Below, piece after piece: positions 41,305 through 51,852 of a DNA stretch of 64,000 bases. This stretch comes from Parasponia andersonii (lineage: Eukaryota > Streptophyta > Magnoliopsida > Rosales > Cannabaceae). The notes beneath the pieces were generated by a model, which saw nothing but the letters and a program-made list of their open reading frames with translations, was not told where the DNA came from and searched no databases. The DNA is taken from contig JXTB01000119.1 of the NCBI GenBank assembly GCA_002914805.1, forward strand, positions 607,117 to 671,116, in the 5' to 3' direction. The number at the start of each line of letters is the position of its first letter. Positions within the stretch are counted from its first letter, which is position 1. The translations under genes were made by a program, and so were the position numbers.

Positions 41305-41700
41305 TCACTCCTCAGAACCTGATAATACCTTAACCATAATGTGCATGACTCTAACTCTCATTTGCAAAGACAAAATGTAGTCAGCTGTCTCTCTGAAAAG
41401 TCCGTCCAACCCTTCCGACCGCCGACTAGTCGGAACGAGCCTCTTCAGGGTTTGGACCCTTCTCACGATCCCATTTCCGCTACGCCTTCTAGAAGCCCCT
41501 CCTAAACGTTTTCTCTTCATCAAAATCCTCTTAGGCCTCTTATTGCTGCGGATATGTCCGCTGCTTGTTCTCCTGGAAACGACACGTCGTTTCATGATCC
41601 CTTCATCACTTCCTTCTAAAGCTTTGTTTTGATCCTCAGTTGTATCCTTCAAATCAAGGGGCACTACCTCAAGGAGGGGATACTGATCAGAGACTCCCAT
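41305..41700 (-). CDS. UPB1: UPBEAT1-like atypical bHLH transcription factor
   Basis: A single-exon frame of 131 residues. The N-terminal 35 residues are acidic, residues 37-80 are strongly basic (runs of Arg and Lys), and the C-terminal part RRVQTLKRLVP ... SEGLDGLFRETADYILSLQMRVRVMHIMVKVL (about 80-126) is a helix-loop-helix very like Arabidopsis UPBEAT1, which represses peroxidase genes and sets the redox balance at the root transition zone. The basic region lacks the usual His-Glu-Arg DNA contact set, so it belongs to the atypical group that often acts through dimerisation. The start is the only ATG that keeps the acidic leader, 155 bases downstream of a TATA box. The gene sits alone between retroelement sequence and an AT-rich stretch. 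The subfamily is firm; the exact orthologue is inferred. Confidence 0.85.
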   Translation of the reverse strand: MGVSDQYPLLEVVPLDLKDTTEDQNKALEGSDEGIMKRRVVSRRTSSGHIRSNKRPKRILMKRKRLGGASRRRSGNGIVRRVQTLKRLVPTSRRSEGLDGLFRETADYILSLQMRVRVMHIMVKVLSGSEE

Positions 41701-41854
41701 ATTTGATGCTTAGTAGCTAATATAGTAGTACTTCTCAATCAAAAATAAGAAGCTTCAATGGCCTTGTAGAGCTTTTATACTCGGAAGCAAATTAGTTAGA
41801 CTATATGTCTATTAGCTATAGCACATTTGGTAAGAATAATGACCTTGGAGGGGT

Positions 41855-41862
41855 TATATATA
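41855..41862 (-). promoter_or_regulatory. TATA box of the UPBEAT1-like gene
   Basis: TATATATA within CCTATATATAACCCC on the minus strand, about 155 bases before the ATG at 41700, predicting a leader of about 125 bases. Confidence 0.55.
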
Positions 41863-41986
41863 GGTCTACACCAATATTTGAGGATAACACAAATTAATTA
41901 AAAGACAAAGCAAAAGGGTGGGGACCACAACATACAATTTCATGGAAGGCCTCCGAGAGAATGGGGATAAATGAATGGGATAATGC

Positions 41987-41992
41987 CACGTG
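41987..41992. promoter_or_regulatory. G-box CACGTG upstream of the UPBEAT1-like gene
   Basis: GCCACGTGTA about 130 bases upstream of the TATA box. It is a palindromic G-box and ABRE-like core, bound by bHLH and bZIP factors. Regulatory use is inferred from position only. Confidence 0.4.
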
Positions 41993-42129
41993 TAGGAAAG
42001 GGTGCTGCTCATAGCTTTGGGCATGTTCTCCAACTCGATGCACATGCAACCACATGATGATCTTCTTCTTCTCCACACCCCCACACAGCCTCCTAAACCC
42101 ACCACCTTTCATCACACCCATCTCATGGA

Positions 42130-42816
42130 AACACTCTGGATTATTCTTCCCCCACTTTCCAAATTCAATGCATAATATATATTATAAATTCGAATTTTGG
42201 GGGGGAGTCACTTAAATTTTCCTCATTACAGCTCAAGAAAACATGGCATTCATATGATTTATATAATAAGCTAATTTCCATAACGATGGTGGTTAAGCCC
42301 ATGTTTCGAACCGGAAACCTATTTTAATAGAACTATAGCTAGGAGGAAATTATTGAAATGAAGTGCCAGCAGAGTGTTACTTGTCAATATTTAAGTTAAC
42401 AAAAGTGGACAAATTAGATCTCAATGTTGGGATAAGATAGATTTTTCTTCTGACATTCATGAACTTGAGCGCCCTCCCATAATTTTCGCCAAAATCATCA
42501 TCATCATCATCAATAATATGATTGTTTTGTTTGTCTTACGAAATTAATATTCGTAAATTACATAATATGCATGTTCTAACATGTTTTGCTTCATAGTACT
42601 ATACAGACACGCCGACTTTAAACATAAACTTGTGCAATCTCACAGACAAAGATGCATGCGTCTCTTTTGTCTCTGCAGATCATGGTACTATATGTTAGCA
42701 TAAATAGGCCAGAATTCGAGAGCCAACATATATCTAACTTATATTATTAATCTTCCTCTCAATATTTAGCGACTAGCTAACTATATATATAAATATATTC
42801 TATGGCTTATTTTTCA

Positions 42817-42849
<33 letters not shown>

Positions 42850-44765
42850 CTATCTATCTTAGAGAAACAAACATGACTTTGCTAAAGCACTGCACCCAGA
42901 CCTAGTATTCTGTATCTTCTCTTTTTATACTGAATTAATTAATAATCAGAAGATGATAATAACTGGTAAAGTACTAGATCCGATTAGCTTCTCATTTTTG
43001 GTACCTAGACTTCTTAATTAGTTCTTATTAATACTGTGAAGTTTCGGATCCCTAGCTAGCTCGTCCATTAATATCCCACTCCTAAGATCCATGTACGAAC
43101 TAGCATGAAAGCACATGCAACAAAGTCTATTGATCGAACGTACGGTTCAGAATTTGCAACGTTGTTAAATTTAGACCAGAATTAAGTACCTTATTTTTCC
43201 CTTAGTTTAATTTGCATGGTTGAAAGTGTCCAACATTAATAATTAACTATATAAGACTTGTGCCATCAGAACTGGATCCCATTAATTGTGGGCTCTTGCT
43301 TGTAGTTGTAGACTTGTAGCCGTTGTTTAATTGTTCTTTTTTAATACATATATATGTGTATATATATATATATATGGTTGTATATATATAGTATGTCTTA
43401 TATATATTTATTATGTAATATATGGACAGATGGGTGAGGATGTAGCTAGAGAGTAGTACTGTCCTCTATTGTCAATATCCATTGTTTGGTGTATATATAG
43501 AATATAAAGATTAATTCATGTACACATAATATATTATTGTAATTAAGTTCATCTCACAAAACAAACAAATGTTCGTGACGGCTGTATCACATGGATCATC
43601 TCCGACCTATACTACAAACACAATTCATTTATATCGAATATTGCGGTTCATTATTCGATCTTTAGAGTTTTGCACTATAATTTTTTATATATATTTTATA
43701 TATCGAGCATATGCCGTATATTAATTAATATGTGAGAGCTTTTTTTCCAAAAAAAAGGGTGTATATATATGTGTGTATGTTTAATTTTTTTTTCTTTCCT
43801 TCATATATTTTCGTCGTTAATTTCTCTTTTTTTTTTTAAAGAAAATAAGAACTTGTGCTTGTGGAGTTATATTGGAACGACAAATGCTTGATCCGTGTTT
43901 CAAGCTAGGTTAATATATAATTTATATAATATACATGTGTAGTCATGATATATCTGTAAAAATATATATTTATTGCATAAAAAAATAAATACATTTTAAG
44001 CTATAATAGTAATGGTTAATCTTTATGGCCCGGGAAACTTCATTATCGTCACTCACAACTTTCAATTATTTTTGCTAGGACTCAAAAGATGGACATTATA
44101 TTTCTCCATGTGCTTAAAAAGATTCTGAACTTAATTGAAAGCAATCCTTATAATATGGGTGTGACTTAGGGTTTCTATCCTTAATTCTCGTATCATGTTA
44201 CCAAATAGTTTGTTTTATTTATTGTGCAGGGTGCTTTTGCAACCAAAGGCACGGGTGGACAACGGTGGCCTCCTACGTGGCTTATCAAATATCCTTTTAT
44301 AATTGATTACTTCATGTTCTTGTGCATGATGATGTGGTCACATGAATTTTAATTTTTTTTTCCTTTTTTTTCGGGGATGATGTTGATTGTTAAAAAAATA
44401 AAATAAACTGTATTCTATAGATATTAGATATTCTGAACACATATACTTTTTTCTTTAGGTATCTTAATATATACTTATCTGTTTAAAAATGTTGTTATTC
44501 GGGGATAATTCTAACAATTATATCTTGAAATTCAAAATTTCTTAGATCTTTAATTTTATTTTTTTTATTTTTAAAAAATGGACAATTAGTTTAACTTTAA
44601 AATACATAAGAATTTATCCAAATGAAAATTACTAAAACTAGATAATGATTTATTTATTTATGAAAGAGGTTTCCCTAACTAAAATATTTATTTTTTTCTA
44701 CAAATCCTAAGAAAAATAAGAGGAAAAAAAACGACAATCGTTTCAGTTAACGAGGAAACCGGCAT
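42130..44765. other. AT-rich intergenic stretch with microsatellites; no gene supported
   Basis: Holds a (TA)n run at 42822-42849 with adjoining (TATC)n, TA runs at 43349-43392, and long A/T tracts. One GC-richer island at 44222-44290 follows a good splice-acceptor-like TTATTGTGCAG but has no detectable partner exon or domain. Confidence 0.5.
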
Positions 44766-44767
44766 TC

Positions 44768-45130
44768 TATTAAAAGTTGCGACGTCCTTTGTTTGAGGTC
44801 AATAACGATGTCGTTCGTAACTTTAATTCACATCCGAAGGAGTTACGTTGTCTGCAATAGTCAACCTTGTAATCAAACTACATATTGTTTATATATATCG
44901 TTGTGAAAAATGTTGTTTATACACGTATATACATGTTTTGGACGTGTCGTTTGTACGTTGAAGAAAGCAAAATTCAACATCGTGTCGGCTTCCTATTAAA
45001 TAAAAGACATGTCGTTATTGAGGAAGAAACAAAATTCATACGATACGACAGATCGTATAAACTGGCCAAACCGACAGTGTTAAAATGTCGTTAATCTTCC
45101 TTTCCTCAAATAAACGTCGTGTCGTTTTGT
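44768..45130. repeat. Second cluster of ACGACA/TGTCGT words
   Basis: TGTCGTT or its complement recurs at about 44811, 44947, 45011, 45047, 45090 and 45121, with GACGTGTCGTTTGTACGTTGAAGAAAGC resembling TATGTCGTTTGACGCATACAGAAGAGC of the 28.0-28.3 kb cluster. It appears to be a copy of the same repeat family. The short frame at 44885-45094 has no known domain. Confidence 0.5.
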
Positions 45131-45393
45131 TTGATTTTTGGTAGGAGTACTGAACATCAAATTTATCCAACTTGCCCTTTAAAAAAAAAAAAAAAAAAAA
45201 AAAAATCCATCATCCAACTTGATGGTAGAATAGAATGGCTTAATGGGCTTTGATTGTATCACCCACCCAAAAGGGTCTTATTTATTTAAACCTCATCTGC
45301 CTTGACTAACTAGGGTTTCTCAATGACCTGACCAATCCAATCCAACACCCACCTTCATTTTCAGAGACGATCCCATGGTGATGGAGGAGGAGC

Positions 45394-45518
45394 TAGATAG
45401 AAGGAAGAGGCATATTTCAGGTTTGTGCGTGAATCTAAAGCTTTATTTTCCCCCTCATTTATGGGGTTTTTGTGGGCCTTAGATTCACGCACAAGCTCGT
45501 AATCTTCCTTTTCATTTT
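45394..45518 (+). ncRNA. MIR403: MIR403 precursor hairpin
   Basis: The arms TTGTGCGTGAATCTAA (45423-45438) and TTAGATTCACGCACAA (45479-45494) are perfect complements; pairing extends below through GAAGGAAGA and TCTTCCTTTTC and above to a loop of about 35 bases. The 3' arm from 45479 to 45499 matches miR403 (TTAGATTCACGCACAA followed by ACTCG in Arabidopsis), with one change: G in place of A at position 17. As in known precursors the mature strand is on the 3' arm. miR403 is a eudicot microRNA that targets AGO2 transcripts. An AT-rich TATTTATTTAAA at about 45280 could serve as TATA. The change is outside the seed and should pair as G:U with the usual target. Confidence 0.92.
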
Positions 45519-47245
45519 TCTTTTTCTTTAAAATTTTTCAATAATTTCTGTTCGTTTCAATACCACAATTTTGGAGTTTCAATTGCTCGCCCTTCAACCT
45601 GGATAAGGAGCTGTAGAAGCAGCGGATGAAAATGACTACCCTTTTGATCTTCTTTTTCTGGTACCCTGTTTTATCACTTTCACTCTCTGGATTCTTTTAT
45701 TTTATTTATTTATTTGCAATATGCTATTAAATTTTGGTGCAAAGTCTTTAATTTGAATGTGTGGAAATAACCCAGAAGATGTTTTTGAGTTTGGGAGCTG
45801 AATTTACTTTTTGGAGGTAATTTATTTCATTTTACAAAGTGAATTACATGGATCTTTTTTGCTCAATTTGTAACCACTGACCAAATAAGAATATTGACTA
45901 GAAATAGAAAAAAGTAGGATTAGCTCCTTTTGGCATTTTTTTTGGGGGGGTGCAACAGGGCTTTTTTTTTTTTTAGATGTTATTTTTTCTGATTTAGATC
46001 TGTAGTACATGAATTGTGCCTAATTCACTTCGGACTTGATATTATTTTCTTTATGTGTGGAAATATAGTAGAAAGATACTAATCTTGAACTTGGTTTTTG
46101 AAGGATTTTATTCGAAGATATGTGAATATCTTGCTATTTAGTTTCTATTGTCGAGTAATCAAGTTAAATATTGAAAAGCCTCCCTGCTAGAAAATCTTTG
46201 TATGGCTTTTTGTGGGCTAATTTTGTTTGTTACCAATTGTCTCTCATGTAAGCATGAGAGTATACCTCTAATTACGTTTATGGATTCTTTCCTAGAGTAA
46301 TAATCTCATGCATAAATTGGCTCATTGACATTCGGATGAAACTTTACTGTAGTATGCCTGTTCTTTTCAGATTTCTTGTTTAAGCCTATTCCAACGATTG
46401 AAGTGGCTGAAGCAGAGCTCTGTTAGATTTTAACGAAGGATTACCGGAGGCAGAGCCAGTTCAAAGTGCTAGCCATATATAAGAGAGGAAATGTTAGGAT
46501 GGTCCAATAATTCTTGATGTCTTCTGATAGCCTTTTTTTTTTTTTTTTTCCCCCCCCTTTTCATTTTCTGCTTGATAGATTTCTTCTTTGATTAATGACA
46601 TGATGATAATGTGACTAGGATTTTGTGTCTGTATATATCAAGTACTAGAACGCTGCGTTTTAGGCCCTAACTCACTGCTTCAAAATTGTGTTTTGCTGTT
46701 AATCTGACCGCAACTCAGGTGACCACCTGGAAAACTAAAGTTCAAGCGTCGAATTGAATCAAGCAGTGCGACTAAACTCTAGTATGAAATCCACTTCATT
46801 ATGGAAAATCCTCTAGCATGAAAGAGTCAGGTTTGTTCATATATCACGCTAGCGGATTTGAGGGAAGGTTCCAGATAACAATGTTACTAGGCTAAGAGGC
46901 TTAGGGAGTGCACTTTTCAAACTATGAATTCCTTTTAAATTTTTATTTATTCTATTGTTTTTAATAGTTGTTAGCTTTTTGCTGAAGAAAAAAATAAGAA
47001 TTGACAAGAAAATATGCAGAATAAAACTTTACTTACATCGTCTTTGTGATATCACATGGTGGTAACCACTCAAAAAACTTGCTTTACTCACATTTGAAAT
47101 AAATGAGTAATTGAATGAAACAATCCGAAGAAAAACTTGAATATACTAGAGAAGATTTAGTAGTTTATTTTAAGAAAATTGAAAACTAAATGAATAACTG
47201 AGATCCATCACTAATTTTCATGTCTCAATTCTGGTAATTCAGCAC
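45519..47245. other. Downstream part of pri-MIR403 and start of tandem unit 1; no protein gene
   Basis: From about 45864 (CAATTTGTAACCACTGACCAA) the sequence is collinear with 49059 and 52233 onward and so belongs to the triplicated segment. Matching later blocks include GCATGAAAGAGTCAGG (46817 and about 53732). These are the 3' flanks of the E2-like genes. No frame is supported. Confidence 0.6.
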
Positions 47246-48298
47246 TCAGTTTCGCCTCTCCTCCATAAGCACTTGGTTGTATTGCTGCTTATTATAATGG
47301 TGTTCACAATAAGCTCCGTTAGCTTCAAGCGCTCGAACCAGTTTGAAGAAGAATCGATTTGAATCCTCATCATCAGCGTTCATGAAAGCTTTGTAGTTCA
47401 ACAGAATGTAGTGAGCCCTAATTAGGAAGTATCCTTTTACGAAGACTTCGAATTGCTTTGGCGGAGACCCCAACATAGGAAGAATGCCGCTACTCTTTTG
47501 CATCATAACATCTTTGTTGTCAAAGTTTATCATTCTTCTCTCGTTGTTACAATTAGGGCTTAAATTTGAGGCCAGTTGTTGAATCAAAACAAGTAGGTTT
47601 ATTATGGGAGACTCTTGACTTGATCGATTTTGTTGGCCCCAATTATTGAAAAGATCACTAGAGATTTCCCCAGCACGATGAAGGATTCGATGCGATTCAC
47701 CATTACAATGATAATAGAGTTTAGGAGGTTTAGATGGATATTCCTTAGGGAAACGTACGTCGAAGAAAAACAAGCCGTGGTGATAAGAATTGGTAGCTGC
47801 TTTCTCATCAATTACCACGACTCTCATGAGATCAACCCTTGATTTGTAAGCTCTAACGTAGAATATCGAACTGGGAAGTTCGGCTTTCAATATCTCCCAC
47901 TCCTGTGAAATCTTCTTCTTTAGGGACCCGTTAGGACCACCACATAGTTTAGCAAACTTGTTCAAAGCTAGAAAACGGTGATCAGCAGGAGGGGATTCGA
48001 GTATGTCGAAATTCTTGAATTTCCTGAAGTCGGTCTCGGCTTCAACTTCTGTTTCTTCGATGTCACCGTAAATCCTCCGTTGATTACCATCATGATGATC
48101 ATCACCTTTTTTCAATCCAGCCAGCGTTAGTTTTTTTAATTTTTGACCACTATTGATTGATGATGATGATGCTGCTTTTGTCATCTTATCCAAGCGGAGT
48201 TTGATCAGTTCATGTAGCTCTTGTGCTGCTCTTGCTTCTAACCTGGCAATGTTATAATCATCGTAACCAAACAATTTTAGCGTAGTGTTCTTCTTCAT
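47246..48298 (-). CDS. E2-like (UBC24/PHO2-type) protein without catalytic Cys, copy 1
   Basis: An intronless frame of 350 residues. After a variable N-terminus (1-90) comes a UBC fold like that of the large plant E2s UBC23-26/PHO2: FRKFKNFDILES (91), QEWEILKAELPSSIFYVRAYKSRVDLMRVVVI (132), HHGLFFFDVRFPKEYPSKPPKLYYH (173-197). Where active relatives have GKVCLSLL this protein has GEISSDLF, so Ser213 stands in place of the catalytic Cys, and the HPN-like NPN motif is also lost (SHRIL). The C-terminal FEVFVKGYFLIRAHYILLNYKAFM matches the tail of the family. It should therefore bind ubiquitin or partners rather than transfer ubiquitin, as UEV proteins do; this is inferred. The end is about seven residues shorter than the other copies because AGA has become TGA. 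A (TA)n-rich stretch at 48360-48402 lies upstream. Confidence 0.8.
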   Translation of the reverse strand: MKKNTTLKLFGYDDYNIARLEARAAQELHELIKLRLDKMTKAASSSSINSGQKLKKLTLAGLKKGDDHHDGNQRRIYGDIEETEVEAETDFRKFKNFDILESPPADHRFLALNKFAKLCGGPNGSLKKKISQEWEILKAELPSSIFYVRAYKSRVDLMRVVVIDEKAATNSYHHGLFFFDVRFPKEYPSKPPKLYYHCNGESHRILHRAGEISSDLFNNWGQQNRSSQESPIINLLVLIQQLASNLSPNCNNERRMINFDNKDVMMQKSSGILPMLGSPPKQFEVFVKGYFLIRAHYILLNYKAFMNADDEDSNRFFFKLVRALEANGAYCEHHYNKQQYNQVLMEERRN

Positions 48299-49441
48299 CT
48301 TTTCCTATCACAACTCGTTTAACTTGGTTTGCAAGTATTGAGAACCGAGAGCCCTTGATATGTATATATATATATATATGGGCATATATATATATATATA
48401 TATTTAAGATAGTGTTTTGATTAGACTTCAAAATCCTATAGGAGAACTAAGTCCGCCAGGAAAAAACTCTTCCGTATTGCGCGTCTAAAGTTGGAGTAGG
48501 ATTTTGGTATTTCCGAATCCTCCTAGGATTTGAGAGCCCTAAAATACCTTGATAATTATCCAATCTTTCGTTTTATTAAAATATGAATATGGAATGGGAT
48601 AATGCAGGATTGGATGAAAGTAGTATTTCAAATTTTCAATTAAACCCATAAACTCTCTTGTATTTTATTTAATTATGTGGCTGAATACGTGGTTGTCCAA
48701 TTACGTACAGGGCAGTTTTGGACTTGGGTGAGTACTTCTGTCCGGTACGGTCTATGTTTATCTGGTAATCACTAATCAATAGTACTGCAGGCCGAGATTG
48801 GGCTTCGGAACTCTACTTGGGTTTGGCGATATTGGGCTCTCAATTTGATCCAAAATAAAAGTGGTTCAGCTCTCAGGCAAAATTGTCTATAATCAAAATC
48901 TATATACAAAGACAAGGCATTCCAACGACGACTTCATTACCCCATAATCAATATCAACATTTTACGTGCAATATCCTTTGCGACAAAAAATTTGAGACTC
49001 GGTGTTCATGAATATGAAGATGGTAATAAAGGAGTTAAATAAGACTTGTCTTCTTGTTCAGTTTGTAATCATTGACCAAAGAGGAATATTAACTACAAAT
49101 AGAAAAAAGTGGGATTACTTCCTTTTGGCAATTTTTGGGACAATGTAAAGACGTAAGGGCATTTTCTTTCTTATTCTTCCTCCATTTTTTTTTTTTAAAT
49201 TGTTATAAGTCATATTTTCTCGTTGAGATCTAGATAGTGTAGTACTTGAACTCTGCCTAATTCACTTCAGATTTGAAAGTGGAAACCAATTGTTGAAGCA
49301 GTTGAATAGCCAAGAATAAGTAAAATCACAAACCTTTCTTAATATGTGGAAATAAAGTAAAAAACTATTAACCGTCAACTTGAATTTTGAAGAATATTAT
49401 ACGAAGTTCGAAATTACGATAAGCCATTTTGTGGAATGTCT

Positions 49442-49490
<49 letters not shown>

Positions 49491-50607
49491 CTGTTGCTGA
49501 GTTTAATGTGTACACATTCTGCCAGAAAATCTTTGTAAGGCTTATTGTGGTATGTTTTGATTTTTTACCGGCCAATAGTCTCCACATATAAGCATTAGAC
49601 GTATCTATATGGTTTCTTTTTGAGAGAAATAGTCTCATGCATTAACTAACTGACATCCAAAATTCTGATTTCTTGTTTGTATTCTTGTTCAAGCCTAATC
49701 CAACAATCGAAGCGGCTGAAGCGGAGCGCTATTAGATTTCAACAAAAGAACCAAGAAATATTACCAAAGGCTGAGCCAACATTAAGCTGTACTATGCATA
49801 AGAAAGGATATGCTATCGATGGTCCAATTAGTCTTGATGTCTTCAGTTAGCTCTTATTTTATTTTATTTTATTTTATATATTTATTTATTTGGGAGTTAA
49901 AATTCCCATGTCAACCTGCTTGGTAGATTTATTCTTGGATTAATAATGACCATGATGATCTTGAGTACTAGGATTTTATGCTGAGTTTCTTCATATTCAA
50001 TATCTTTGTTGTATTTTGTTTTTTTCGTTTAGCCTTCTGAATGCTTCAAAATTGTGTCTTTTTCATGTTTATCTTTTTATGCTTGTTAGTTATGATTCAG
50101 TAACTTGGAGAATTTCCTGGAAGACCATTTCGAGATTCGAATTTAATCGTAGTGACAAAAACAGTACGATTCAATTCAAATTCGAAGACAAATATGGTAT
50201 GAAAGAGTAATGTTCATTCTATTAATATATCAACACCAGATTCGATTTAATAAGGTTCCAAATTCAAGTGTGACGAGGCTCAGAGACTTACGGAGTGCAC
50301 TTTCAGAGTTGAATTTCTTGTACCTTGTTATTTTTTTTTTCGTGTTGTTGTTATTACTGTTATTTTGCTTAAGGAAAAAAAAAAGAAAAAGAATTGACAA
50401 GAAAACATGCCGAATAAAACTTTGCGTGCATTGTGTTTGTGATATAACACGGTGGGAACAACTAAAAAAAAATTAGAAATAAATGAGCAATTAATTGAAT
50501 AAAACAAGCCGAATAAGAAGTAATAGTTTATCTCAAGCAAACCGGATAACAAATGAATTAAAATTGCAAGAACGTAACTGAGATCCATATGGACTTATTC
50601 TAATGTC
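48299..50607. other. Spacer between E2-like copies 1 and 2; no gene seen
   Basis: Holds the promoter side of copy 1 (TA runs at 48360-48402), the boundary between units 1 and 2 near 49010-49059, a (TA)n run at 49444-49487 and an (TTTTA)n run near 49857-49877. The remainder is the 3' flank of copy 2. Confidence 0.5.
49444..49487. repeat. (TA)n microsatellite
   Basis: About 22 TA units in the downstream flank of E2-like copy 2. The matching place in unit 1 lacks the long run, so it expanded after duplication. Confidence 0.9.
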
Positions 50608-51813
50608 TCAGTAGTTCTGGTAATTCAGCACTCTATTTAGCTTCTCCTCCAAAAGCGCTTGATCGTATTGCTGCTTATTATAAAGGTGTTTACAATAAGC
50701 TCCATTCGCTTCAAGGGCCCGAACCAGTTTGAAGAAGAATCGATTTGAATCCTCATCCTCAGGGTTCATAGAAGCTTTATAGTTCAAAAGAATGTGGTGA
50801 GCCCTAATTAATAAATACCCTTTCACGAAAACTTCGAACCCCATCGGTGGAGACTTCAACATACCAAGAGTGTCACCACTCATTTGCATCATAACATCTT
50901 TCTTGTTACAATCCGTCATTCTTCTCTCATCCTTAAAGTTAGGGCTTAAACTTGAAGCAAATTGTCGAATCAAAACCCGTAGATTTGTTATGAGAGATTC
51001 TTTACATGATTCGTTCTTTTTGCGCCAATTTGTTTGCATCAAAATTTTGTCCTTGTCGTTAAAATTTGGGCTTAAACCTGAAGCCAACTGTTGAATCAAA
51101 ATAAGTAGACTTATTATGGGAGACTCTTTACTTGATCGATTAATCTGTTCGCGCCACTTCATGATGAAAAGATCACTAGACACCTCCCCAGCTTGATGAA
51201 AAATTGGATGAGAAATTTCACCATAAGAATGATAATAAAGCTTAGGAGGCTTGGATGGATAATCGATAGGGAAGCGCACGTCGAAGAAAAACAAGCCGTG
51301 GTAATAAGAATTATTAGTAGCAGCTTTCTCATCAATGACGGCAACTCTCATGAGATCAACCCTTGACTTGTAAACCCTAACGTGAAATATCGAACTAGGA
51401 AGTTCAGCTTCCAATATCTCCCACTCCTCCAAAATCCTTTTCTTTAGGGACCCGTAGTTTGGATCACCACATAGCTTAGCACAACTGTTCATATATAGAA
51501 AATGGTGATCAAAAGGAGGGAATTCAAGTACGTCGAAATTCTTGAATCTCCAATAGTTGGTCTCCGCTTGAACTTCTATTTCTTCAATCTCACCGTAAAT
51601 CCTCCTCCATAATTGATTACCACCATGATCATCGGCTTTTGTCAATCCGGCCGTCTTTATTTTTTTCAATTTTTGACCTCTACTGGTTGATGCTGTTGCT
51701 GCATTTGATATCTTGTCCATGCGGAGTTTGATCAGTTCATGAAACTCTTGCGCTTCTCTTCCCTCTATTAACTCTGCAATAATGTTATCATTGTAACCAA
51801 ACAATTTTAGCAT
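50608..51813 (-). CDS. E2-like (UBC24/PHO2-type) protein without catalytic Cys, copy 2
   Basis: An intronless frame of 401 residues from the ATG at 51813. An upstream in-frame ATG at 51852 would add 13 residues (414), but the position that is ATG in copies 1 and 3 reads ATA here, so I prefer 51813, where MLKLFGY aligns with the family. The UBC fold is complete (YHGLFFFDVRFP, YPSKPPKLYYH) with GEVSSDLF replacing the catalytic GKVCLSLL. A 126-base tandem duplication (about 50930-51155) repeats a 42-codon block: SSKESPIISLLILIQQLAS then SCKESLITNLRVLIRQFAS, each followed by LSPNF. The frame has stayed open, and the C-terminus VLNYQNY is the full form. Function is inferred as a non-catalytic ubiquitin-binding or regulatory E2 variant. 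Confidence 0.8.
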   Translation of the reverse strand: MLKLFGYNDNIIAELIEGREAQEFHELIKLRMDKISNAATASTSRGQKLKKIKTAGLTKADDHGGNQLWRRIYGEIEEIEVQAETNYWRFKNFDVLEFPPFDHHFLYMNSCAKLCGDPNYGSLKKRILEEWEILEAELPSSIFHVRVYKSRVDLMRVAVIDEKAATNNSYYHGLFFFDVRFPIDYPSKPPKLYYHSYGEISHPIFHQAGEVSSDLFIMKWREQINRSSKESPIISLLILIQQLASGLSPNFNDKDKILMQTNWRKKNESCKESLITNLRVLIRQFASSLSPNFKDERRMTDCNKKDVMMQMSGDTLGMLKSPPMGFEVFVKGYLLIRAHHILLNYKASMNPEDEDSNRFFFKLVRALEANGAYCKHLYNKQQYDQALLEEKLNRVLNYQNY

Positions 51814-51852
51814 AGTGCTCTTTATTTTTCCCCTATCACAAATATACCTCAA

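Noticed and set aside
41866..42121. Two overlapping minus-strand frames upstream of the UPBEAT1-like gene
   Set aside because: They lie over its TATA and G-box region and encode nothing recognisable.
44885..45094. 69-residue frame in the TGTCGTT cluster
   Set aside because: Falls within a repeat-like stretch, with no domain or upstream signals.
50870..51094. 74-residue plus-strand frame with repeated LSLKFGLK(P/L)EANC
   Set aside because: The repeat is the antisense reading of the internal duplication in E2-like copy 2.
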